Source: Verrucomicrobiia bacterium (GTDB taxonomy: Bacteria; Verrucomicrobiota; Verrucomicrobiia; Limisphaerales; JAUIHU01). Taken from it: a stretch of DNA of 5,721 nucleotides. The stretch lies in contig JAUIHU010000329.1 of NCBI GenBank assembly GCA_030432175.1, positions 1 through 5,721 of the forward strand, given 5' to 3'. The translations under genes and the position numbers were made by a program. Positions 1 through 5,721 of this stretch are shown one piece after another. The notes beneath the pieces were generated by a model, which was given only the letters and a program-made list of their open reading frames with translations, made no database searches and was not told where the DNA came from. The first letter of the stretch is position 1, and the number at the start of each line of letters is the position of its first letter.

Positions 1-49
1 ATTTTTGATTTCGAGCTTTTTTTAGATTTTATAGAATTTTTTGATTTAA
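1..49 (+). promoter_or_regulatory. AT-rich leader with a weak candidate sigma70-type promoter
   Basis: This stretch is strongly A/T-rich and carries stops in the frame of the following small gene (23-25, 32-34 and 47-49), so that gene cannot begin to the left of position 50. A possible -35 element TTGATT (5-10) and -10 element TATAGA (30-35) are separated by 19 bases. Each matches the consensus at four of six positions and the spacing is slightly long. Transcription would then start just before the TTG at 50. A/T-rich DNA produces such matches often, so this is only a suggestion. Confidence 0.22.
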
Positions 50-223
50 TTGATAAACTTGATTCTGTTCTTTTTATTCATTTTGGTGGTTATCGTATTA
101 CACTACATTGCGAAGGGAGGTGGAGGCCGGGGCGGAGGTGGAAGTTGTGGAAGCAGCTGCGGTGGGGGCGGAGACAGTAGCTGCGGGAGTAGCTGTGGGG
201 GAGCATGTGGCGGTGGTGACTGA
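50..223 (+). CDS. Putative small membrane-anchored Gly/Cys/Ser-rich protein (57 aa)
   Basis: I do not recognise a named family. The frame from TTG at 50 to TGA at 221-223 encodes a hydrophobic segment of about 20 residues rich in Leu, Ile, Val and Phe (residues about 2-20). A short basic turn (HYIAK, ending at residue 22) follows. The rest is a tail of about 35 residues that is almost all Gly, Ser and Cys, with one Arg, two Asp and one Ala: 19 Gly and 5 Cys. The tail contains the unit CGSSCGG twice, separated by a GGDSS spacer. The layout suggests a bitopic membrane peptide with a flexible, thiol-bearing tail. Its topology is unclear, although the lysine after the helix favours a cytoplasmic tail. 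There is no ATG in any frame in this stretch. TTG at 50 is the first possible start after an in-frame stop, TTG at 59 is an alternative, and neither has a Shine-Dalgarno sequence. It could be a degraded remnant, but the ordered composition and the G+C jump inside the frame favour a real gene. Confidence 0.5.
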   Translation: MINLILFFLFILVVIVLHYIAKGGGGRGGGGSCGSSCGGGGDSSCGSSCGGACGGGD

Positions 224-241
224 AATTGGTTTCTGATTTAC

Positions 242-284
242 AAAATTAAAACAGCCTGCTCATCAATCAATGAACAGGCTGTTA
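242..284 (-). terminator. Intrinsic terminator of glnS, possibly bidirectional
   Basis: The arms AACAGCCTG (250-258) and CAGGCTGTT (275-283) are perfect inverted repeats. Inside them TCAT (260-263) pairs with ATGA (270-273), leaving a six-base loop. The single position between the two helices (259 with 274) is a U.G wobble in minus-strand RNA but a C.A mismatch in plus-strand RNA. On the minus strand the stem is therefore a continuous 14 pairs and is followed by TTTAATTTTG, a good U-rich tract. It lies about 30 bases past the glnS stop. On the plus strand the hairpin is followed by ATTATTATGAATTTATTT, so it may also stop transcription of the small gene coming from the left. Confidence 0.85.
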
Positions 285-314
285 TTATGAATTTATTTGC
301 GGTTGTTAAGCCGG

Positions 315-2018
315 TTATTTACCTCCAGGCTTCTGAAACTTGGCCCAGGTGTCCCTTAACGAAACAGTGCGGTTAAACACGGGTTGTCCAGGCTTCGAAT
401 ATCTGGAGTCCGGAGTGAAATACCCAATCCTCTCAAATTGGAATGTCTCTCCCGGCGCTGCTTCTGCTAAAGACGCCTCGATTTTGCTGTTTTCCAGGAT
501 GCTCAACGAATCCGGATTCAAGTGAGACTTGAAGTCCACTCCATCCTTTTCATCGGCAGCTGGATCAGGAACATTAAACAACCGATCATATAAACGCACT
601 TCAGCGGAAACCGCAGTCTTTGCGTCGACCCAACCCAATACACCTTTAACTTTTCTGTCAGCTCCAGGCATGCCGCTGCGAGTTTCCGGATCCAAGGTGC
701 AACGCACCTCAATAATCTCTCCCGTGGCCTCATCCTTAATTGCCCGTTCACACTTGATAATATAAGCGTACTTCAACCGGACCTCTTTCCCCGGAGTCAA
801 ACGGTGGAATTTCTTCGGCGGATCTTCCATGAAATCATCCTGATCAATATAAATCTCCCGGCTGAAAGAAATTTTCCTTTTGCCTGCATCCGGATCTTCT
901 GGATTGTTCACCGCATCCAATTCTTCATGGTAGTCCTCAGGCAAGTTCTCAAATACAACCTTCAATGGTTTTAATACGGCCATCCGACGCGGCGCAGTTT
1001 TATTCAAATGCCCCCGCACGCTGTGTTCAAGAACAGCAATGTCGGTCATGCCATTAAACTTGGTGACTCCGATGGATTTGCAGAATTCCCGGATACTTTC
1101 CGGAGTATAACCGCGGCGTCGGATCCCGGAGATCGTCGGCATTCTCGGATCGTTCCATCCGTCCACCAACCCTTCGTGCACCAGTTCGAGCAGTTTGCGT
1201 TTGCTCATCACCGTGTAAGAGAGTTTCAAGCGGGCAAACTCAATCTGCTGTGGATGGCATTCCACATCCAGAGCATCCAGTACCCAGTCGTAAAGCGGTC
1301 GGTGAACTTCAAATTCCAATGTACAAACGGAGTGAGTGATGCCTTCAATCGAGTCGGACAAACAGTGGGTGAAGTCATACATCGGGTAAACCACCCATTT
1401 GTCGCCAGTGCGGTGATGGGCTGCTTTTTTGATTCGGTAAATGACCGGATCCCGCATGTGCAGGTTGGGCGAAGCCATGTCGATTTTGGCGCGAAGGACT
1501 TTACTTCCTTCTTCAAACTCTCCCTTTCGCATGCGCTCAAAGAGTTCCAGATTTTCTTCCACACTCCTTGAACGGTAAGGGCTTTCCACTCCCGGACGTG
1601 TGGGAACACCCCGATTTTGCCGAATCTCTTCCAACGTAAGATCACATACGTAAGCCTTGCCTTTCTGAATCAGTTGCACCGCATAATCATACAACTTTTC
1701 AAAATAATCCGAAGCGTGATAGAGGTGGTTGTTCCAGTCAAATCCGAGCCACTTCACATCCTCCTGGATGCTGTCCACGTACTCCGGATCTTCCTTGGCT
1801 GGGTTCGTATCATCAAATCGCAGATGGCAACGTCCCTGGTATTGCTGAGCCAGTCCGAAGTTGAGGCAGATGGATTTGGCGTGTCCTAGATGCAGGTAGC
1901 CGTTGGGTTCCGGAGGAAAACGGGTGATCACTTTCCCGTCGTTTTTTCCGGATGCCAGATCTTTCTCAATAATCTCCCGGATAAAATCCGTTGATGGAGC
2001 GTTTTCGGTTGAACTCAT
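315..2018 (-). CDS. glnS: Glutaminyl-tRNA synthetase (glutamine--tRNA ligase)
   Basis: This cytoplasmic class Ic synthetase joins glutamine to tRNA-Gln using ATP. The 567-residue product is close to the 554 residues of the E. coli enzyme and aligns with it from the first residues (FIREIIEKDLASGK, 12-25). The HIGH motif reads HLGH at 43-46 within PPEPNGYLHLGH, and the KMSKS counterpart reads VMSKR (about 270-274), as in E. coli. R33 (TRFPPEPNG) and Y214 (MYDFTH) match E. coli Arg30 and Tyr211, which recognise glutamine. The segment DSIEGITHSVCTLEFE is typical of GlnRS and argues against GluRS. The Rossmann and acceptor-binding part spans about 30-335. The anticodon-binding beta-barrels span about 343-560 and end in the typical FNRTVSLRDTWAKF. 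The ATG at 2018 is chosen because homology begins there. A frame extension to a TTG at 2090 adds 24 residues unlike the family and would start only 14 bases past the upstream terminator. No strong ribosome-binding site is visible before the ATG. The gene is intact and appears to be transcribed alone. Confidence 0.98.
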   Translation of the reverse strand: MSSTENAPSTDFIREIIEKDLASGKNDGKVITRFPPEPNGYLHLGHAKSICLNFGLAQQYQGRCHLRFDDTNPAKEDPEYVDSIQEDVKWLGFDWNNHLYHASDYFEKLYDYAVQLIQKGKAYVCDLTLEEIRQNRGVPTRPGVESPYRSRSVEENLELFERMRKGEFEEGSKVLRAKIDMASPNLHMRDPVIYRIKKAAHHRTGDKWVVYPMYDFTHCLSDSIEGITHSVCTLEFEVHRPLYDWVLDALDVECHPQQIEFARLKLSYTVMSKRKLLELVHEGLVDGWNDPRMPTISGIRRRGYTPESIREFCKSIGVTKFNGMTDIAVLEHSVRGHLNKTAPRRMAVLKPLKVVFENLPEDYHEELDAVNNPEDPDAGKRKISFSREIYIDQDDFMEDPPKKFHRLTPGKEVRLKYAYIIKCERAIKDEATGEIIEVRCTLDPETRSGMPGADRKVKGVLGWVDAKTAVSAEVRLYDRLFNVPDPAADEKDGVDFKSHLNPDSLSILENSKIEASLAEAAPGETFQFERIGYFTPDSRYSKPGQPVFNRTVSLRDTWAKFQKPGGK

Positions 2019-2103
2019 ATTGAAGGCGATTTGCCTGGGTGATTTGATTTCTCTTTCCTGGATGACTAAGTAGGCGCCTGAGCCTTTCAAGCGCGAACCT
2101 GTT

Positions 2104-2132
2104 AAAAAACAAGAACCCGTTAAGGGTCCTTG
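2104..2132 (-). terminator. Intrinsic terminator of the propeller-amidohydrolase gene
   Basis: Read on the minus strand, CAAGGACCC pairs with GGGTTCTTG around a five-base loop (TTAAC), giving nine pairs including one G.U wobble. Six T follow immediately (plus-strand A run at 2104-2109). It lies about 50 bases beyond the stop codon at 2183-2185. This is a textbook Rho-independent terminator. It separates this gene from glnS, so glnS should have its own promoter in 2019-2103. I see only a partial candidate there (TTGAAA at 2085-2090, with no convincing -10). Confidence 0.88.
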
Positions 2133-2182
2133 CTGCTCAATAGAAACACTGTGTTAACCTCTGTCAACTCTGGAGTTCCGCC

Positions 2183-5100
2183 TTATTGCAGAGCCGGACC
2201 TGAAGCGCATCCAGCGCAGTGGGACAAACTGGGTATCGGACCAAACACGCCACCATGTCCGGGAGTATTCCAGAAGAACGGTTCACGGTGAACTAACTGA
2301 GGACGTTCACCGATTTGAACCTCTTCCAGAGATCGAGCATCCAGTAAGCGGCCGTTTGCGATAACATACTGGATATGCTCGCTGTCCCGGATGTCTACTG
2401 TCGGATTTCTGTCCGGATCAAATATCACCAAGTCTGCCAGCATCGTCGTTTCAATCCGTCCCAAATCTCCATCCATTCCAATATATTTCGCGCCATGCAA
2501 AGTTCCTGAACGCAGCGCTTCCAGAGGACTCATCCCACCCTGAACAAATGACCACATTTCCCAGTGTGTGTTCATTCCATTCAATTGACCATGCCCACCT
2601 GCCTGAACAATCCCTCCGTTATCAATCACCTGCTTGGTGATCCGGGCGACTTGAATATGATTGTATTCTCGAACAGGGACTTTCATCCGGCGTTTAGCTC
2701 TTGGCAGCAGGACATGTGGAGGAATGTAACTGGCCACTCTTGGATTCTTCCAGACATCATCAATCTGATACCAGTAATTCTCTCCCCAGACCCCACCATA
2801 AGCTACCGAAAGTGTGGGTGTGTAACCAACGCCAGAATCCCGCCACAAATCCAATACATCATCATAAACCAACTCCACCGACAGTGTGTGCTCAATGCCA
2901 GTATGCCCGTCTGCAATCATGGTCAGGTTATGCATGAAGGTGGATCCACCCTCTGGAACGACCATCATTTCCAATTCAGAAGCGGCCTTCAGGACTTGTT
3001 GCCTCTGGTCTCGTCGTGGCTGGTTGTAGCTTTTAACAGAAAAAGCTCCCATCGCCTTCATACGGCGTAAGTGAAATCTTGCGTCATCCAAACTGTCGAT
3101 CTCCGCTTTGTAAGATCCGGTCGCTCCATACAGAATCGTTCCGGTCGAAAAAAGTCGCGGAGCCAGAATCTCTCCAGCACGAGCGAGTTCAGCGGATCGG
3201 AAAAAGTCCATGGTGCTGTTAGATGGATCATGAACCGTGGTGACGCCAAACGCCAACCGCGCATAGTTGACCCAGTTTTGTGTTGGTATAATACCCTGAG
3301 TCGCCTGCGCTCCGTGTGCGTGGGTGTCAATAAATCCAGGCGCGACCCATTGTCCGGTCACGTCCAGCTCAAACATTCCCTCTTGAACCGCCATGTCTCT
3401 ACCCACTTGAACGATCCGGGCATCGTCAATCAGAATGTCCATATCCCGCTTGATGAAAGGGCGTTCGGATTCATCAAAACTGATGATGTTGGCGTTTCGA
3501 ATGACCCACATTCCATTCGGACGTGCTGTTGGCGCTTCAAATCCGATCCTGACCGAAGGGACCGCTGGCGAGCTTTCGTCAGCTGCCTCACCCTCGCCCT
3601 CAACCGAACCAGCGCTCAAAGAAAATTTTTCAAATGAGGGAGCTAGTTCCTGATGGAAGAGATCTGGTCCAAGTGTCCAATAAACCTTGGAACTGTCGCC
3701 AGAGAATTGCAGGCCGTATCCACATTCTTCACTGACTTTAACCAAGGGCCACTTGGAGGAATTAGGGCCAATATTCAAGTTACCTCCCACACTGCGTAAT
3801 GGCGTGACGTACACGAGAAATCGCTCCTGAAACGCCACCCAGTTTCCATCCGGCGAAACAGAATATTCGGTTCCCCAGGTGTTGGTGAAGTGGGTACGCA
3901 CTTCATTGCCACTCAAGTCCATGGAAACCAATTGCAAATTATCAGCATTCTTATCACCACTGGACCGCGTCAGGAACAATCGATCGGAACTGGATCCAAA
4001 TTGAGGATTGGATCCATATTCAGTAATCAGCTTGGGAAATCCACCAAGAGCTGGAACCCGATACACCCCAGGATTCATTCCCCAAAGTGGTGTGCGCAAT
4101 CCTCCTCCAGAAACAAGTCGATAAACAATTTGCTCGCTGTCCGGGGTAAAGACGGGATCAATATAGTGTCCTGGCTGTGCGGTGATTTTTTTTCCTTCAA
4201 CCGGAATGTTCCGCAATCGCCGATCAATCACACGAATGGCTCCGAGTTTTCCATCCCGCCAGGTAGTGTACGCGAGGTATCTTCCATCTCTTGAAAAGAC
4301 AGGATCCATTTCCCAATCCCCGTCTTGCAGGGTCACTCGATTGGGTTCTCCGTCAGGCAGGCGTTTTTGATAAAGCTTACCCAATGCTTCGAAGACAACA
4401 ATTCTACCATCAGGTGAAACAACGGCATTTCTCAATGCGCGAGTTAAAAATTGGTCCGGATCAGGATCCTGCGCAAATCTCAACCCCGGCGCTGTTTCAC
4501 GGGTGTCCTGAATATGAAACGGGATTTCCACTTTGTGTCCGTCACTCATCCGGATCTTCCAGAGTTTTCCTTTCGCCCAGTAAACCATCGCGGCCCCATC
4601 CGGAGTCCAGGCCATTTTCGGATAAACTCCATGAATTGCCCAAGTCTCCTGCATATCCCTTTCCAGGTCAGTCGTTACGACTCGGATAGCTCCAGATTCA
4701 GTATTAAACAGGCACAGGCTGGTGTCATAATCAACCCGCCGCACAAAAGCTATTTCGGTCCCGGTGGGTGAAGGTGTCGGACAGGCAGCTCCGCCCGGAC
4801 CGGTGATGTAATTCTCCAAATCCCCCTTCTCCATGTCCAAACGGCGAATGACGTAAATCTGTCCATTCGAGTCTTTGCTATATTCAAAGCTGGATCCCGG
4901 TGAGCGATCTTCTGAAAAATACAAGTAGCGTCCGTCTGGGGAAAATACAGGTTCGTTGACATCTTTCTGGTCAGTTGGACGCTTTGTGAGCTGGATGCCT
5001 TCAGTCACTCCACCTTCCACGCCACTGACGTGATAAAGCCACATTTCACCAGCTCCAAGTGACCGTCGGCTGGTGAAGTGTTTCCTGGCGACAATGCCCT

Positions 5101-5629
5101 GTCCGTCGGGAGTCCACTCCGGACCATTCACCAGGCGGTAGGTTTCAGAAGTGACTTGTCGGAGATCCGAGCCATCCGGGCGGATGATCCAGATATTATC
5201 CCCGCCTTTCTCATTTTTCCCGGTGCGATCGCTGGTAAAAGCGATCCACTCTCCGTCTGGACTAAACTGCGGCTGCATGTCCCAAGCAAGGCCACTGGTG
5301 ATCTTTTCAGGCTTCACCGGACAAATCTCTTCCGGATAACCTTCAATCATCGGAGCTTTGTAAATATCACCCAGTAGATCAAAAACAAGCATCTTTCCGT
5401 CTGGACTGATATCCACATTCATCCATGTTCCGGAAGTGGTGTCAATCGGTTGGGTTCTCAGCTTTAATGGTGGGGAATCTACATTCCAGGACTTGGATTC
5501 TTCCTTCTTTTCTTCACTTTTTTGACCTTCTTCAGAGTTCTCAGCCGCGAAGCTTTGCAGTGGCGCAGAGAGTCCAAAAAGAAGTGATATTCCTGCAAGC
5601 AATCCTGGGATCTTTCGAGTCAGATCCAT
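2183..5629 (-). CDS. Exported TolB-like beta-propeller / amidohydrolase fusion protein
   Basis: The product (1148 aa from ATG 5629) is probably a periplasmic or secreted metal-dependent hydrolase; its substrate is unknown. Residues 1-28 form a signal peptide: basic DLTRK, a hydrophobic core, and a signal peptidase I site near SFA|A. A Glu/Lys-rich linker follows. WD40-like (PD40, TolB-type) blades span about 60-670, with S/T-P-D-G-type turns near 75, 123, 173, 230, 287, 342, 405, 446, 495 and 592. After an acidic Ser/Glu linker (about 668-700), the amidohydrolase domain runs from 707 to about 1115, in the style of imidazolonepropionase-like or prolidase-like proteins (COG1228). Visible active-site elements are DTHAHG (H770, H772), VKSY (K866, the likely carboxylated lysine) and GIEHT (H914). 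VVPEGG (E893) and AGGHGQ (H1013) lie where other amidohydrolases usually carry His and Asp. The C-terminus ends in HCAGC (Cys 1138 and 1141). An upstream in-frame ATG at 5674 adds 15 residues before the signal peptide and is less likely. Neither start has a clear Shine-Dalgarno sequence. The frame is intact. Peptidase, lactamase or other cyclic-amide activity are all possible. Confidence 0.93.
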   Translation of the reverse strand: MDLTRKIPGLLAGISLLFGLSAPLQSFAAENSEEGQKSEEKKEESKSWNVDSPPLKLRTQPIDTTSGTWMNVDISPDGKMLVFDLLGDIYKAPMIEGYPEEICPVKPEKITSGLAWDMQPQFSPDGEWIAFTSDRTGKNEKGGDNIWIIRPDGSDLRQVTSETYRLVNGPEWTPDGQGIVARKHFTSRRSLGAGEMWLYHVSGVEGGVTEGIQLTKRPTDQKDVNEPVFSPDGRYLYFSEDRSPGSSFEYSKDSNGQIYVIRRLDMEKGDLENYITGPGGAACPTPSPTGTEIAFVRRVDYDTSLCLFNTESGAIRVVTTDLERDMQETWAIHGVYPKMAWTPDGAAMVYWAKGKLWKIRMSDGHKVEIPFHIQDTRETAPGLRFAQDPDPDQFLTRALRNAVVSPDGRIVVFEALGKLYQKRLPDGEPNRVTLQDGDWEMDPVFSRDGRYLAYTTWRDGKLGAIRVIDRRLRNIPVEGKKITAQPGHYIDPVFTPDSEQIVYRLVSGGGLRTPLWGMNPGVYRVPALGGFPKLITEYGSNPQFGSSSDRLFLTRSSGDKNADNLQLVSMDLSGNEVRTHFTNTWGTEYSVSPDGNWVAFQERFLVYVTPLRSVGGNLNIGPNSSKWPLVKVSEECGYGLQFSGDSSKVYWTLGPDLFHQELAPSFEKFSLSAGSVEGEGEAADESSPAVPSVRIGFEAPTARPNGMWVIRNANIISFDESERPFIKRDMDILIDDARIVQVGRDMAVQEGMFELDVTGQWVAPGFIDTHAHGAQATQGIIPTQNWVNYARLAFGVTTVHDPSNSTMDFFRSAELARAGEILAPRLFSTGTILYGATGSYKAEIDSLDDARFHLRRMKAMGAFSVKSYNQPRRDQRQQVLKAASELEMMVVPEGGSTFMHNLTMIADGHTGIEHTLSVELVYDDVLDLWRDSGVGYTPTLSVAYGGVWGENYWYQIDDVWKNPRVASYIPPHVLLPRAKRRMKVPVREYNHIQVARITKQVIDNGGIVQAGGHGQLNGMNTHWEMWSFVQGGMSPLEALRSGTLHGAKYIGMDGDLGRIETTMLADLVIFDPDRNPTVDIRDSEHIQYVIANGRLLDARSLEEVQIGERPQLVHREPFFWNTPGHGGVFGPIPSLSHCAGCASGPALQ

Positions 5630-5671
5630 CTGCGGGTTGCAGTTGAGATAATTAAACTGGTTCGAGAACTT

Positions 5672-5721
5672 CATGACTCATGTATAGTCTAAAGCTCTCG
5701 ATGGCTCACGAAGAAATTTAT
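5672..5721 (-). promoter_or_regulatory. Upstream region of the amidohydrolase gene with a candidate -10 element and a short palindrome
   Basis: On the minus strand a TATACA hexamer (5681-5686) resembles a -10 box. No convincing -35 lies at the usual distance. If it is used, transcription would begin near 5674, at or next to the upstream ATG, and would give a leader of about 45 bases before the ATG at 5629. The 11-base interrupted palindrome CATGA-C-TCATG (5672-5682) overlaps both this box and the upstream ATG. The window ends at 5721, so the promoter may be only partly included. Confidence 0.25.

Noticed and set aside
122..220. Microcin B17-like precursor (Gly/Ser/Cys tail of a thiazole/oxazole-modified peptide)
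   Set aside because: The composition is reminiscent, but the N-terminal part is a membrane helix rather than a leader peptide. No cyclodehydratase, dehydrogenase or exporter gene is in the window.
1008..1571. Plus-strand open frame of 187 codons inside glnS
   Set aside because: It lies wholly within a strongly conserved gene on the other strand and its translation shows no recognisable domain. It is a shadow frame.
315..2018. Glutamyl-tRNA synthetase instead of GlnRS
   Set aside because: The GlnRS-specific segments (MYDFTH, GITHSVCTLEFE), the two C-terminal beta-barrels and the overall length fit GlnRS rather than bacterial GluRS.
2019..2090. N-terminal extension of glnS from a TTG at 2090
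   Set aside because: The extra 24 residues have no counterpart in GlnRS, homology starts exactly at the ATG at 2018, and the TTG lies so close to the upstream terminator that there is little room for a promoter before it.
3071..3637. Plus-strand open frame of 188 codons inside the amidohydrolase gene
   Set aside because: It is antisense to conserved catalytic-domain sequence, with no recognisable motif and no separate ribosome-binding site. It is a shadow frame.
2183..5629. TolB of the Tol-Pal system
   Set aside because: Only the blades resemble TolB. The length, the C-terminal amidohydrolase domain and the absence of tolQRA or pal nearby point to a separate exported enzyme family.

Overview
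The window holds two long, intact protein genes on the minus strand, each followed by a clear intrinsic terminator, and one very small putative gene on the plus strand that converges on them. Reading along the minus strand from the right edge, the first gene is a large exported protein. It fuses a TolB/WD40-like beta-propeller to a metal-dependent amidohydrolase domain (stop at 2183, start at 5629 or 5674). A stem-loop with a run of six T follows at 2104-2132. Next is glnS, glutaminyl-tRNA synthetase (2018 down to 315), ended by a second stem-loop at 242-284. To the left of that, on the plus strand, an AT-rich leader precedes a 57-codon reading frame (50-223) for a hydrophobic helix followed by a Gly/Cys/Ser-rich tail.

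The organism looks like a free-living Gram-negative-type bacterium with about half G+C by eye. A canonical bacterial GlnRS implies direct charging of tRNA-Gln rather than sole reliance on the transamidation route. The exported propeller-amidohydrolase belongs to a family I know mainly from environmental and marine Gram-negative bacteria. I cannot assign a phylum from this sequence alone. There are no insertion sequences, phage genes, CRISPR arrays, tRNAs or rRNAs.

The genes do not form an operon. The terminator between the amidohydrolase gene and glnS separates them, and the terminator left of glnS sits between convergent genes. Both hairpins pair without interruption only when read as minus-strand RNA, because each contains a G.U wobble that would be a C.A mismatch in the other direction. 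I see no functional link between the housekeeping synthetase and the exported hydrolase.

The least ordinary item is the small Gly/Cys-rich frame at 50-223. It has no ATG and no visible Shine-Dalgarno sequence, yet its composition (a membrane helix, then 19 Gly and 5 Cys in a short tail) is too ordered to dismiss. The second point of interest is the amidohydrolase active site, where some expected metal ligands appear to be replaced. No complete novel multi-gene system is visible here.
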